A stretch of 64,000 nucleotides of DNA from Cytobacillus sp. NJ13 (GCA_030348385.1 JAUCFP010000006.1:4491501-4555500), one strand, 5' to 3'; counted from the stretch's first letter, positions 48,772-58,100 are shown. Notes: a model not told the origin generated them from the sequence alone. Numbers and translations: made by a program.

Positions 48772-48975
48772 ATGGCAAACAACAACAGCTCAAACCAACT
48801 TCTAGTTCCTGGAGTACAACAAGCTCTTGACCAAATGAAGTACGAAATCGCTACTGAATTCGGTGTAAACCTTGGTGCTGAAACTACTTCTCGCGCTAAC
48901 GGTTCTGTAGGTGGAGAAATCACTAAGCGTTTAGTTCAAATGGCTGAACAGCAATTAGGCGGTTTCCAAAGATAA
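48772..48975 (+). CDS. sspA: Alpha/beta-type small acid-soluble spore protein
   Basis: This 67-residue protein coats and protects DNA in the dormant spore and is later degraded as an amino acid source. The family motifs are [15 protein letters not shown] (about residues 19-33), with the GPR protease cleavage region at TEFG, and [15 protein letters not shown] near 49-63. AAGGAGGTG precedes the ATG at 48772. SigG-type promoter upstream and strong terminator downstream make it a single-gene forespore unit. Several paralogs are expected elsewhere in the genome, so the symbol is a family-level call. Confidence 0.95.
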   Translation: MANNNSSNQLLVPGVQQALDQMKYEIATEFGVNLGAETTSRANGSVGGEITKRLVQMAEQQLGGFQR

Positions 48976-48992
48976 TTAAATAATATGGCTAC

Positions 48993-49025
48993 AAGGAGCA
49001 GGAATCATTCCTGCTCCTTATTTTT
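48993..49025 (+). terminator. SASP gene terminator
   Basis: Perfect 11-bp stem AAGGAGCAGGA/TCCTGCTCCTT followed by ATTTTTG. Confidence 0.92.
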
Positions 49026-49149
49026 GTGCGAAATTTATTTTTCAAAAAATAAATAATTTTAAATTTTATAATAATTTAGTATAATAATTTCTATAGATTA
49101 CGCATCTATGTTCAGACACCAGCAAATGAAATTGTCAGGGGGAGATTTG

Positions 49150-50739
49150 ATGAAACGGGAAGACTTAATTGCACCGGAGAAATACAATCTCGTATCAGAA
49201 ATGGAGCGGTTTGCCGGAGATAAGGACAAACTTGCAATAAAGTGGGAAAATGAGCAGGGAGAAAAGAAAGAGATTACATACAGTGAACTGATCCTTAATG
49301 CAAATAGAATTGGAAACGTTTTCTTAGAAAATGGTCTGAATAAAGGGGATGTTATTCTGATCATTGTTCCAAGACTGATTGAAGCGTATCAGGTTTACAG
49401 TGCATCATTAAAAGCCGGAATTGTCGTCATACCAAGTTCAGAAATGCTTCGGTCGAAAGATCTCCAATACCGCATTAATCATGGGGATGTTAAAGGTATA
49501 GTAAGTTATTATCCATATGTTGACCAATTTAAAGATATTAAGGAAGCAGCAGCGCTGCCGAAGTTTGTGATAGGCGGAAGCGCAGAAGGCTGGATCGGGT
49601 TAGATGAGGAAATGAAAAAGGCTTCCGATGAGCTTTCGTTGGCTGATACTTCCCGGGATGACATGGCGTTCCTTTCATATACATCAGGAACAACAGGAAA
49701 TCCCAAAGGTGTAGTACATACACATGGCTGGGCATTTGCTCACCTAAAAACAGCAGCACCGAACTGGCTATGCATTAATGAAGGCGATACAGTATGGGCA
49801 ACGGCAGGCCCTGGCTGGCAAAAATGGATCTGGAGCCCATTCCTTTCTGTTCTGGGTTCTGGTGCTACCGGACTTGTTTACAATGGCAAGTTCGAGCCGA
49901 AGAAATATTTGCAGCTGTTAGAAGATTATCAGGTAAATGTCCTTTGCTGTACGCCGACTGAATACAGGCTGATGGCAAAGGCTGAAAATATTCATGAATA
50001 CAAGCTGCCTGGGCTTCATAGTGCTGTTTCAGCCGGTGAACCGCTAAACCGCGAAGTGATTGATACATTCAAAAAGCATTTTAACGTAAATGTCCGTGAC
50101 GGGTATGGACAGACAGAAAATACCCTGCTTGTCGGCATTACGAAGGATATGGAGCTAAAAGCAGGTTCAATGGGCAAACCGACCCCTGGCAACAGAGTTG
50201 ACATTATCAATGAAGAAGGTGAGATATGTTCTGTTGGTGAGGTTGGAGATATCGCTGTCCATGTCGAAACTCCTGCGCTCTTCAAAAACTATTATAAAGA
50301 TCCGGAAAGAACAGCTATGCAATTCCGCGGAGATTACTATATTACCGGAGATAAAGCAAAGAAAGATGAAGATGGCTATTTCTGGTTTGAAGGCCGCGGA
50401 GATGATATTATAATCAGCTCAGGCTATACCATTGGACCTTTCGAGGTGGAAGATGCGCTTGTAAAGCATCCGTATGTAGCGGAATGTGCAGTTGTGGGGA
50501 GTCCGGATGAAGTGCGCGGATTGATTGTTAAAGCATTCGTTGTATTAAGGGAGGGTGTCGACCCAAGCGATCCTAACCTTGTTTCTCAGCTGCAGGAACA
50601 TGTAAAAGAGCTGACGGCTCCTTATAAATACCCTCGGAAAATTGAATTTCTATCAGAACTTCCTAAAACTACTTCAGGAAAAATTATGCGTGTTGAATTA
50701 CGGAAAAAAGAAGCGGAAACTGCTTCAGCGCAAAACTGA
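49150..50739 (+). CDS. Acyl-CoA synthetase (MbcS/YtcI type)
   Basis: This 529-residue AMP-forming ligase resembles YtcI/MbcS, which activates medium or branched short-chain carboxylic acids with CoA. Motifs: SYTSGTTGNPKGVVHTHG (about 177-194), GYGQTENT (about 318-325), TGDKA and GRGDDIIISSGYTIGPFEVE (about 415-434), and PKTTSGKIMRVELR at the end. AGGGGGAGAT precedes the ATG at 49150. It is related to AcsA but shorter at the N terminus. The exact substrate cannot be read from sequence. Confidence 0.88.
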   Translation: MKREDLIAPEKYNLVSEMERFAGDKDKLAIKWENEQGEKKEITYSELILNANRIGNVFLENGLNKGDVILIIVPRLIEAYQVYSASLKAGIVVIPSSEMLRSKDLQYRINHGDVKGIVSYYPYVDQFKDIKEAAALPKFVIGGSAEGWIGLDEEMKKASDELSLADTSRDDMAFLSYTSGTTGNPKGVVHTHGWAFAHLKTAAPNWLCINEGDTVWATAGPGWQKWIWSPFLSVLGSGATGLVYNGKFEPKKYLQLLEDYQVNVLCCTPTEYRLMAKAENIHEYKLPGLHSAVSAGEPLNREVIDTFKKHFNVNVRDGYGQTENTLLVGITKDMELKAGSMGKPTPGNRVDIINEEGEICSVGEVGDIAVHVETPALFKNYYKDPERTAMQFRGDYYITGDKAKKDEDGYFWFEGRGDDIIISSGYTIGPFEVEDALVKHPYVAECAVVGSPDEVRGLIVKAFVVLREGVDPSDPNLVSQLQEHVKELTAPYKYPRKIEFLSELPKTTSGKIMRVELRKKEAETASAQN

Positions 50740-50754
50740 ATGCTATGAAAAATG

Positions 50755-50781
50755 CAGGCGGGAATTCCGCCTGTATTTTTG
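50755..50781 (+). terminator. Acyl-CoA synthetase gene terminator
   Basis: CAGGCGG/CCGCCTG stem around an AATT centre, then TATTTTTG. Confidence 0.82.
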
Positions 50782-50832
50782 TTATACTATGGTAAAATGT
50801 GAACTTTTAGTTTATTAAAGGAGAAAAGATTT

Positions 50833-52428
50833 ATGGGAACGCTTTGGCATGGGGGCATGATTTATACCCTTCAGCAGGAAGGTCATCAGATAGAGGCCGT
50901 CTTTACAGAAGGCAGCCAAATTATTGAAATTGGCGCTTTGAGGGATTTAAGAAACAAATATAAAGAAGAGATTCAAAAAGAGATAGATCTGCAGGGAAGC
51001 ACCATGCTGCCGGGATTTGTGGATAGCCATATGCATCTAATCGGGCATGGTGAAAGGCTAATAAGGCTCGACTTATCTAAGCACACATCAAAGCAGGAAG
51101 TTCTTTTGGCTGTTAGGGAATTCTCAGAGACCATAGAAGAGGGAGAGTGGGTCATTGGGGAAGGCTGGAATGAAAATTTATGGGATCAGCCGGAACCTAT
51201 TTATGCTTCAGAGCTTGATCAATTTGTTCCGAATCATCCTGTCATGCTGAAACGTGTGTGCAGACATGCGCTTGCAGTCAACTCCCTTGGATTATCAAAA
51301 GCAAATATTACAGAGGATACTGAATGTCCTCCAGGTGGAGTAATTGATAAAGATGAATATGGGAAACTAAATGGACTTTTGAAAGACCAGGCCCAGGAAC
51401 TTTTATTTAATGTGATGCCGGCTGTCTCACAAAGCTATTTAAGGAAGGCACTTCATGCTGCCATTAAAGATGCCTATAAGCTTGGACTGACAGGAGGACA
51501 TACTGAGGATCTCAATTATTATGGAGGATTCAGCCAAACTTATCAGGCTTTCAAGCAGGTAATAGAGGAGGATAATCTTCCTTTCCGTGCACATCTGCTT
51601 GTTCATCATGAAGTTGCGGATGAAATGAAGGAATCAGGCGGAGGGTTTTTAGAGGGAAGTAAACATATAGAATTTGGGGCAATGAAGATATTCGCCGATG
51701 GAGCCCTGGGCGGAAGAACAGCTTTATTAAGCCATCCGTATGCAGATGACCCATCCACTTCGGGAGTTGCCATTTTTTCACAGGAGCAGCTTGATGGATT
51801 AGTGGAGAAAGCCCGCAAGCATGAATTGCCGGTTGCCGTCCATACGATTGGAGATTTGGCATTTGAAATGGCATTAAATGCGATAGAAAAGCACCCACTG
51901 GAAGGTTTGGGACGAGACAGGCTGATTCATGCACAAATATTGCGCAAAGAACTTATAGACAGGGCTAAAAAACTGCCATTAATCCTTGATATCCAGCCAA
52001 GATTTACAGCATCTGATTTTCCATGGGTGATTGACCGCATTGGTGAAGAACATATGGAGTACTGTTACGCTTGGAAGACACTTCTTAAAGAAGGGATACA
52101 TTGTGCAGGAGGTTCTGATGCGCCGATTGAGCCGGCCAATCCGTTTCTTGGAATTCATGCGGCTGTTACAAGAACAAATATAGATGATCCGCACAATACA
52201 GTCTATTATCCAAGTGAAGCGTTAACTGTTTATGAAGCAGTATGCTTATTCACAAAAGGAAGTGCATATGCTGCATCCCATGAAAATGATAGAGGTGTAA
52301 TAAAAGAAGGATATATGGCAGATTTCACCATATTACATGAAGATATCTTTAAAATGCCAATAGGGCAAATTGCCGCCATTTCAGTAAACAAAACCGTTAT
52401 TGACGGAAAAATAGTATACGAATCATAA
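50833..52428 (+). CDS. ytcJ: YtcJ-like amidohydrolase
   Basis: A 531-residue member of the amidohydrolase superfamily (Amidohydro_3), likely cytosolic. Metal-binding motifs: GFVDSHMHLIGHG (about 58-70), IFADGALGGRTAL (about 285-297, family feature), VHTIGDLA, LIHAQIL, and GGSDAPIEPANPF near 428-440. AAAGGAG precedes the ATG. In B. subtilis it is next to the acyl-CoA synthetase gene ytcI, as here. Substrate unknown; amide or cyclic imide hydrolysis is the superfamily expectation. Confidence 0.87.
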   Translation: MGTLWHGGMIYTLQQEGHQIEAVFTEGSQIIEIGALRDLRNKYKEEIQKEIDLQGSTMLPGFVDSHMHLIGHGERLIRLDLSKHTSKQEVLLAVREFSETIEEGEWVIGEGWNENLWDQPEPIYASELDQFVPNHPVMLKRVCRHALAVNSLGLSKANITEDTECPPGGVIDKDEYGKLNGLLKDQAQELLFNVMPAVSQSYLRKALHAAIKDAYKLGLTGGHTEDLNYYGGFSQTYQAFKQVIEEDNLPFRAHLLVHHEVADEMKESGGGFLEGSKHIEFGAMKIFADGALGGRTALLSHPYADDPSTSGVAIFSQEQLDGLVEKARKHELPVAVHTIGDLAFEMALNAIEKHPLEGLGRDRLIHAQILRKELIDRAKKLPLILDIQPRFTASDFPWVIDRIGEEHMEYCYAWKTLLKEGIHCAGGSDAPIEPANPFLGIHAAVTRTNIDDPHNTVYYPSEALTVYEAVCLFTKGSAYAASHENDRGVIKEGYMADFTILHEDIFKMPIGQIAAISVNKTVIDGKIVYES

Positions 52429-52435
52429 GCGAAAG

Positions 52436-52475
52436 TGCCAGGCACCTATTCCACCAGGTGCCTGGCATCGTTTTG
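52436..52475 (+). terminator. Palindromic TGCCAGGCACC element after ytcJ
   Basis: Perfect 11-bp arms TGCCAGGCACC (52436-52446)/GGTGCCTGGCA (52457-52467), then TCGTTTTGG. It probably serves as the ytcJ terminator though the T-tract is poor. The arm sequence is reminiscent of dispersed palindromes in Bacillus. Confidence 0.65.
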
Positions 52476-52558
52476 GCAGGAAAAAATGATTGCAAACATT
52501 TTTATGGCAGATTTATAATATAAATATTTCGATACTAGAAAGAATTGAGGAAATGGCA

Positions 52559-53491
52559 ATGAAAAATAATGAAGTGCAAACGGGAGCACTATACGCAGGG
52601 TTTGCTTACTTTTTATGGGGCATTCTCCCGGTTTATTGGAAGTTTTTAGATCACGTCCAAGCAGATGAGATTTTGGCAAACAGGATTTTTTGGTCGTTTT
52701 TCTTTATGCTGATGATCTTGCTGGCTTCAAAGAAATGGAATGCTTTTGCTGAAACGCTAAAAGGATTTAAAACAAATAGAAAACAGCTTTACGCTCTTGT
52801 AATTGCCTCCCTTTTGATCAGCACCAACTGGTTTTTATATATTTGGGCGGTCAATACCGATCAGATGATTGAGGCTAGTCTTGGCTATTATATTAATCCG
52901 CTCGTAAGTGTGGTTCTGGGCATGGTGGTTTTTAAAGAGAAACTATCACCTGCGCAATATGTATCTTTTGGATTTGCGTTTGCAGGGGTTATGATTTTGA
53001 CTGTCAGCTATGGGCGGTTTCCCTGGATAGCCATTGTCCTCGCTTTATCCTTTGGCCTTTATGGGCTAGCCAAAAAGCTCATAAAGGTAGATTCTGCAGT
53101 TGGTTTAACACTTGAAACACTTGTAGTGACCCCGATCGCATTTATTTATATGATTTTGCTTTTTATGAATGGCAAACAGGCATTTCTGCATGTTTCTCTA
53201 AGCTCCGACTTGCTCCTCATAGGAGCAGGCGCAGCCACAGCAGTGCCGCTATTGTACTTTGCCAAAGGGGCACAAAAGATACCGATGTCCATGCTTGGTT
53301 TTCTGCAGTATATTGCGCCGACCATTACACTGATTCTGGGGATCTTCGTTTATCATGAGCACTTTACAAAGCTTCACTTGCTTTCCTTTATGTTTATTTG
53401 GCTGGCCTTAACGATTTACTCTGTTTCAAGGACAAAACTCTTTGTCCATTGGGAAACAAAACTAAAGCGCGGAAAAGGTATTGGCATATAG
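52559..53491 (+). CDS. rarD: RarD-type EamA transporter
   Basis: This 310-residue protein has ten predicted membrane segments in two EamA halves. The N terminus QTGALYAGFAYFLWGILPVYWKFL and the ASLGYYINPLVSVVLGMVVFKEKL segment are hallmarks of the RarD group of drug/metabolite transporters (family name from chloramphenicol-sensitive mutants). The substrate is unknown. GAGG lies eight bases before the ATG at 52559; the ATG at 52553 is too close. It converges on nadK across a shared terminator. Confidence 0.87.
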   Translation: MKNNEVQTGALYAGFAYFLWGILPVYWKFLDHVQADEILANRIFWSFFFMLMILLASKKWNAFAETLKGFKTNRKQLYALVIASLLISTNWFLYIWAVNTDQMIEASLGYYINPLVSVVLGMVVFKEKLSPAQYVSFGFAFAGVMILTVSYGRFPWIAIVLALSFGLYGLAKKLIKVDSAVGLTLETLVVTPIAFIYMILLFMNGKQAFLHVSLSSDLLLIGAGAATAVPLLYFAKGAQKIPMSMLGFLQYIAPTITLILGIFVYHEHFTKLHLLSFMFIWLALTIYSVSRTKLFVHWETKLKRGKGIGI

Positions 53492-53529
53492 AAAAAAGAG
53501 TTTCGCACCATCATGCGAAACTCTTTTTT
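53492..53529. terminator. Bidirectional terminator rarD/nadK
   Basis: Perfect 15-bp stem AAAAAAGAGTTTCGC/GCGAAACTCTTTTTT with T- and A-runs on both sides. Confidence 0.95.
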
Positions 53530-54329
53530 TATAAAAATGTCCTCTTAACCTTTTCCCAAAAGGAATTGTCTTTCAGTTTTACGGTTTTAATGATTTTGTC
53601 GCTAAGCTTAATATCAATCTTTTCTACATGCTGGATGCTGAGGGCCTCGTTGTCCATTCCCATTGTAGGATGGTCGTTGCCGTCTTGAACCACTTTGAGG
53701 GTCAGCTTTCTGTTTCCGCTCAGGATAAAGGAAGATCCGAGTGTGCGATAGCGATTATTATTTAGTGAAGCGAGTTCGCTTACCTGCATGCAAGGAAGCA
53801 GCGGGTCAACAACAGCTCCATTTACAGACTTATTATAGGCTGTGCTTCCGGTTGGGGTGGCAACAATCATTCCGTCCCCGCGAAACGTTTCAAAATGAAA
53901 ATCATCGATAAAGACATCAATTACAAAAGTTTTAATTATGGCGGAACGGATGCTGAATTCATTTAAGCACTGAAAAGATGTCTGGTCATCAACCGTAACA
54001 TCAATAGTGGGATAGCGTCTTACTTCTACTTGTTCATTTGTCATTGCCTCTACCATCTTGGCAGTATCATCGAGATGGAAATCACAGTACAGGCTCAGAC
54101 TGCCAGTCGTTGAAATACCGGCATACAAACAATCATCTCGATAGCCAGTTTTGCGGACAGCCTGCAAAAAGGTTCCGTCTCCCCCGATGCTTACAATGAT
54201 ATTGGCTTGTTTGAAGTCATTAACAATGGTAAAGGCATGCTCTTTAGCCAGGCTATAAAGCGGTGCTACTTTTTCCATCGTTTCTTCATCTTTTTTGTGA
54301 TAAAAGTATATATTGCGTCTTTCAGGCAT
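53529..54329 (-). CDS. nadK2: NAD kinase (NadK2/YtdI type)
   Basis: NAD kinase phosphorylates NAD to NADP. The 266 residues contain the catalytic GGDGTF (49-54), the NAD-binding CLNEFSIR segment, and the glycine-rich VATPTGSTAYN region. B. subtilis has two NAD kinases; this locus corresponds to ytdI (nadF2/ppnKB). GGAGGA lies six bases before the ATG at 54329; longer frames precede that site. It is divergent from sppA. Confidence 0.93.
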   Translation of the reverse strand: MPERRNIYFYHKKDEETMEKVAPLYSLAKEHAFTIVNDFKQANIIVSIGGDGTFLQAVRKTGYRDDCLYAGISTTGSLSLYCDFHLDDTAKMVEAMTNEQVEVRRYPTIDVTVDDQTSFQCLNEFSIRSAIIKTFVIDVFIDDFHFETFRGDGMIVATPTGSTAYNKSVNGAVVDPLLPCMQVSELASLNNNRYRTLGSSFILSGNRKLTLKVVQDGNDHPTMGMDNEALSIQHVEKIDIKLSDKIIKTVKLKDNSFWEKVKRTFL

Positions 54330-54457
54330 ATTCATTCCTCCAAACAGTAATAAAGGTTGTGGAATTCCAGGGGAAAAAATGTCCTTGATGATTTTCTTTC
54401 CCAAATAATTCATATTTTGCTATGATTATGGTTGCCTGAGTTCAGTTTACCTTTTTT

Positions 54458-54483
54458 TGAAACATTTTAAAAGTTTATACGTA
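54458..54483 (+). promoter_or_regulatory. SigW-type promoter of sppA-yteJ
   Basis: TGAAAC (54458-54463), 16-bp spacer, CGTA (54480-54483) match the extracytoplasmic sigma-W consensus. The sppA-yteJ operon of B. subtilis is SigW-controlled and responds to envelope stress and bacteriocins, which supports this call. Confidence 0.85.
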
Positions 54484-54590
54484 TGAAGAATATGTGACGA
54501 ATAGGTTTTCTGGGAATCATAATCTGTCAAACAAGGCACAAGGGTGGCTGGTTATGTAAGGAGAAAGCATATTAAAAGGAGGATTTCACA

Positions 54591-55601
54591 ATGAATGGAA
54601 AACGTTGGGCTGCACTGGGAATAGCAGCAGGTCTGTTTGTTTTTTCCGTTGTGCTGAACTTTGTAACTGCATTTGCATTTACAGATTTTGAAAGCTCGGT
54701 AAATGAACTGTTTGCAGGAAGCAATGAAGCATTTTTGGAAGAAGTCATTGAAGAGGGAAATGCACAGAAAAAGATAGCCGTGCTTGATGTAAATGGAGTG
54801 ATTCAGGATACCGGAGATGCAGCTTCTTTATTTGCAAGCCCGGGATACAATCACAAAGGATTCATGGATAATCTTGAATATGTAAAAGAAGACAGCACAG
54901 TAAAGGCGATTGTCATTAAGGTTAATTCTCCAGGCGGAGGGGTTGTGGAAAGCGCCGAAATACATGATAAGATAATTGAAATTCAAAAGGAAACAAAGAA
55001 GCCGGTATACATATCAATGGGATCAATGGCTGCATCAGGAGGCTATTATATATCCGCTCCGGCTGACAAGATTTTTGCGAGCCCCGAGACATTGACCGGT
55101 TCTCTGGGTGTTATCATGCAGGGCTATAATTATGCAGGGCTTGCTGAAAAATATGGTGTGGAGTTTGTAACGATTAAGAGCGGGCCGTATAAAGATATTA
55201 TGAGCCCTACCAGGGATATGACAGATGAGGAAAGAAAAATCCTTCAATCCATGATTGATAATTCCTATGCAGGGTTTGTTAAAGTCATCTCGGAAGGCCG
55301 CGGACTAACTGAGGCACAGGTGAAGGAAATTGCAGATGGCCGTATTTATGACGGACGGCAGGCGAAAGAACTGAATCTGATTGACGGTTTTGGCTATGAC
55401 GATGATGTAATTGAACAATTAAAGAAAGACCATAAATTAGATGGTGCCCAGGTTGTAAAGTACACTGAGAATTTTGGGTTCGGCTCCATGTTCAGCATGG
55501 GAGCGCGAAAAATCATGGGTGATGACCTGGAAATGGCAGGGATGATGAAATTGTTATCTCAGCCAAACTCACCGCGTTTAATGTATCTTTATGCTGAATA
55601 G
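54591..55601 (+). CDS. sppA: Signal peptide peptidase SppA
   Basis: SppA cleaves leftover signal peptides and protects against antimicrobial peptides. The 336 residues have an N-terminal membrane anchor (about 8-30) and a Ser-Lys protease domain: catalytic Ser149 (MAASGGYY) and Lys201 (SGPYKDIMSP), two residues offset from B. subtilis Ser147/Lys199. The active site should face the outside. AAAAGGAGG precedes the ATG. It is co-transcribed with yteJ, 15 bp downstream, from the SigW-type promoter. Confidence 0.95.
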   Translation: MNGKRWAALGIAAGLFVFSVVLNFVTAFAFTDFESSVNELFAGSNEAFLEEVIEEGNAQKKIAVLDVNGVIQDTGDAASLFASPGYNHKGFMDNLEYVKEDSTVKAIVIKVNSPGGGVVESAEIHDKIIEIQKETKKPVYISMGSMAASGGYYISAPADKIFASPETLTGSLGVIMQGYNYAGLAEKYGVEFVTIKSGPYKDIMSPTRDMTDEERKILQSMIDNSYAGFVKVISEGRGLTEAQVKEIADGRIYDGRQAKELNLIDGFGYDDDVIEQLKKDHKLDGAQVVKYTENFGFGSMFSMGARKIMGDDLEMAGMMKLLSQPNSPRLMYLYAE

Positions 55602-55616
55602 GGAGGGGGAGAGAAA

Positions 55617-56204
55617 ATGACTTCAAATGAACAGAATGAAAGAGAGCTTGCCCGTCCTGTTTCATTGCAGGGTGAAGGCAGGAATGAGTCATCCCCTGAT
55701 GAAGCAGATCCTGCTGTTAATGAAACGATCACACAAGCAGAAACCCTCCCCATTCAGAAAACTGCGGAACCCTTCAGGTTTGCCGGGTTTTGGATGAGAT
55801 TTTGGGCTTATCTTTTAGATTTAGTTGTGGTTGGCAGTGTTGACCGGATATTGATTAATCCAATTTTTAGAGCGCTGGATATTCCTCTGCATGAAAGCAA
55901 TTTGTTTGCTCCGATTTCCATAGCTACTGCCATTACGTTTTATGCCTATTTTGTGCTGATGACAAAGTTTTTTGGCCAGACACTCGGTAAAATGGTATTT
56001 GGTTTAAAGGTAGTAAATCTTAAAGGAAAGAAACTGACATGGAGCACAATTTTGTTCCGTGAATGGATCGGCCGCTTTATTTCAGCGACTATTTTTGTCG
56101 GGTATGTGATTGTAGCATTTCTGCCGAAGAAACAGGGATTGCATGATCTTTTTGCAGATACCTCTGTAGTTCATGAAAGGCAAAATGAACAAGTCTATAA
56201 TTGA
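55617..56204 (+). CDS. yteJ: YteJ, RDD-family membrane protein
   Basis: The 195 residues consist of an acidic polar N terminus (about 1-48) and an RDD domain with three to four membrane segments (FRFAGFWMRFWAYLLDLVVVG near 51-71; GQTLGKMVFGLKVV near 121). In B. subtilis YteJ partners with SppA in lantibiotic resistance. The N-terminal extension is polar and possibly disordered. GGGAGGGGG precedes the ATG. It is the second gene of the SigW-type unit. Confidence 0.9.
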   Translation: MTSNEQNERELARPVSLQGEGRNESSPDEADPAVNETITQAETLPIQKTAEPFRFAGFWMRFWAYLLDLVVVGSVDRILINPIFRALDIPLHESNLFAPISIATAITFYAYFVLMTKFFGQTLGKMVFGLKVVNLKGKKLTWSTILFREWIGRFISATIFVGYVIVAFLPKKQGLHDLFADTSVVHERQNEQVYN

Positions 56205-56212
56205 AAAAAAGG

Positions 56213-56250
56213 AAGCCTGTCACCGCTTGGTGGCAGGTTTATTTTTTTTC
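56213..56250 (+). terminator. sppA-yteJ terminator
   Basis: AAGCCTGTCACC/GGTGGCAGGTTT stem with two wobbles, followed by ATTTTTTTT. Confidence 0.85.
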
Positions 56251-56288
56251 AGTTGGGCATAATACAATGCTGAAAGGGTGTGAAAAAA

Positions 56289-56984
56289 GTGAAGTGGCTT
56301 CTGATTGCCGTAATTGTCTTCATACTTCTTTTAATTCTCGTCATGGCAACAAAACTAAAGATATATATTCATTTTTACCATGGAAATGATAATGACCATT
56401 TAAAAATCCAATTCAAAGCCTGGTTCGGTCTGATCAGATACAAAATGGATGTCCCTCTAATAAAAGTGGATGATAACTCGCCAACTATTGTTGTTAAGGA
56501 AAAGACAGCTGCTGGACCACAGGAAAATGCTCCTAAAAAAGATACAAAGCAATACTCCGCAAAAGATCTTATTAATAGTTTGCATGATACGAAATCAATG
56601 ATAAATCATATCGTGTCTATTCACAAAATAATACGGAAATTTCTAAAGCGTGTGACCATCCGGAATCTTGAATGGCATACATTTGCTGGCCTTGGGGATG
56701 CAGCCCATACGGGAATGCTTACTGGGGCTCTCTGGGCGATAAAAGGGAGCATTATTGGATTAATAAGTCATTATATGAAACTGAAAACGCCTCCCAGCAT
56801 CACCGTAACTCCCCATTTCCAATTTTCCGTCTCACAAACGGCCATTTCATGTATGATTCATTTTCGTGTCGGGCATGCTATGTTAGCAGGAATTAAACTG
56901 ATCAAATATTGGAAAGGCGGACGGCCGGATTTCAGGACAAAGCCGCTTTCTGCCTTATCTGATGATGGTACTAAAACTGTCTAA
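56289..56984 (+). CDS. ytfI: YtfI-like DUF2953 membrane protein
   Basis: A 231-residue protein with an N-terminal hydrophobic segment (about 3-19) and a DUF2953 domain containing the near-C-terminal VTPHFQFSVSQTAISCMIHFRVGHAML. It probably sits in the membrane and, by its partner, may act in sporulation. The GTG at 56289 was chosen because AAAGGGTG lies before it at normal spacing; a GTG at 56280 is too close to that site. The next gene, gerW, starts 16 bp downstream, so the two form an operon as ytfI-ytfJ in B. subtilis. Confidence 0.82.
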   Translation: MKWLLIAVIVFILLLILVMATKLKIYIHFYHGNDNDHLKIQFKAWFGLIRYKMDVPLIKVDDNSPTIVVKEKTAAGPQENAPKKDTKQYSAKDLINSLHDTKSMINHIVSIHKIIRKFLKRVTIRNLEWHTFAGLGDAAHTGMLTGALWAIKGSIIGLISHYMKLKTPPSITVTPHFQFSVSQTAISCMIHFRVGHAMLAGIKLIKYWKGGRPDFRTKPLSALSDDGTKTV

Positions 56985-57000
56985 AAGAGGAGGAGCAAGA

Positions 57001-57459
57001 ATGTCTGACCATCCTATTCAAGGGCTTATGACAACTGCCATGGAAAATCTGAAAGAGATGATTGATGTTAACACCATAATTGGGGATCCAGTAGAAACCC
57101 CTGATGGCAGTGTAATTTTAACGGTTTCAAAGGTCGGCTTTGGCTTTGCCGCAGGAGGAAGCGAGTTCATGCTTGATGGACAATCAGGCGAGGAAAAGGG
57201 CCACCCGTTTGGCGGCGGAAGCGGAGGCGGTGTCTCCATCACTCCAATCGCCTTTTTGATTGTTAATTCTCAAGGGGTGAAAATGGTTCATCTGGATGAA
57301 AGCACTCATTTATATGAGAAAATTCTTGATCTTGCTCCACAGGCCGTCGATAAAATTCAGCAAATGTTCAATAAGAAAAACGGAGGCAATCAGCAAAGCC
57401 AGCCTCAGGATCAAAACAATGATGAGTACAGCGGCAAGAAACAAGACCTTGATATCTAA
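57001..57459 (+). CDS. gerW: GerW/YtfJ-family spore protein
   Basis: This 152-residue protein matches the Spore_YtfJ family; B. subtilis GerW (YtfJ) is made in the forespore and affects germination. The core contains MTTAMENLKEMIDVNTIIGDPV (about 9-30), VSKVGFGFAAGGSEF (about 43-57), and a Gly-rich GGGSGGGVSITPIAFL (about 72-87). The C-terminal tail is Gln/Asn-rich. AGGAGGAG precedes the ATG at 57001. A strong terminator closes the operon. Confidence 0.92.
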   Translation: MSDHPIQGLMTTAMENLKEMIDVNTIIGDPVETPDGSVILTVSKVGFGFAAGGSEFMLDGQSGEEKGHPFGGGSGGGVSITPIAFLIVNSQGVKMVHLDESTHLYEKILDLAPQAVDKIQQMFNKKNGGNQQSQPQDQNNDEYSGKKQDLDI

Positions 57460-57466
57460 GAGAAGG

Positions 57467-57499
57467 AAGTTAACTTTCCCCGGGAGAGTTAACTTTTTT
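57467..57499 (+). terminator. ytfI-gerW terminator
   Basis: AAGTTAACT/AGTTAACTT arms around TTCCCCGGGAG, followed by a T-run. Confidence 0.85.
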
Positions 57500-57520
57500 C
57501 TTGGAATGTATCCTAAATAA

Positions 57521-57549
57521 TTGCAAAAAAGATTCTGAAAAGATATGAT
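57521..57549 (+). promoter_or_regulatory. SigA promoter of tpx
   Basis: TTGCAA (57521-57526), 17-bp spacer, TATGAT (57544-57549), 37 bp before the ATG. Confidence 0.75.
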
Positions 57550-57586
57550 TTACACTGTACATAAGTGATTAAGGAGGACGATTTAA

Positions 57587-58087
57587 ATGGCATCTATTAC
57601 GTTCAAAGGAAATCCTGTAACATTGCTGGGCAATGAAGTAAAAGTTGGAGATAAAGCTCCTGAATTCAAGGTGCTTGCAAATGATCTTTCTGAAGTAACA
57701 CTTGCTGATTCAAAAGGGCAGGTGCGTCTAATCAGCGTAGTTCCTTCTATAGACACGGGAGTTTGTGATGCGCAGACACGCCGTTTTAACGAAGAAGCTT
57801 CCAAGCTAGACAATGTTAAGATTCTTACTGTAAGCGTGGATCTTCCATTTGCTCAAAAACGCTGGTGTGCAGCAGCAGGCATTGAAAATGTTCAAACCGT
57901 TTCCGATCACCGCGGCCTTTCTTTCGGTGAAGCTTATGGGGTTGCCATCCAGGAACTTCGCCTATTGGCTCGTGCCGTTTTTGTTGTCGATTCAAATGAC
58001 ACAGTTACATATGCGGAATATGTAAGCGAAGCAACAGATCATCCAAACTATGAAGCTGCAGTGGAAGCTGCTAAGCAAGCGAAATAA
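57587..58087 (+). CDS. tpx: Thiol peroxidase Tpx
   Basis: Tpx is an atypical two-cysteine peroxiredoxin reducing hydrogen and alkyl peroxides with thioredoxin. The 166 residues carry peroxidatic Cys60 in [15 protein letters not shown] and resolving Cys94 in RWCAAAG, the expected 34-residue spacing. AAGGAGG precedes the ATG. Monocistronic with promoter and terminator visible. Cytosolic. Confidence 0.96.
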   Translation: MASITFKGNPVTLLGNEVKVGDKAPEFKVLANDLSEVTLADSKGQVRLISVVPSIDTGVCDAQTRRFNEEASKLDNVKILTVSVDLPFAQKRWCAAAGIENVQTVSDHRGLSFGEAYGVAIQELRLLARAVFVVDSNDTVTYAEYVSEATDHPNYEAAVEAAKQAK

Positions 58088-58100
58088 TTATACGAATATT

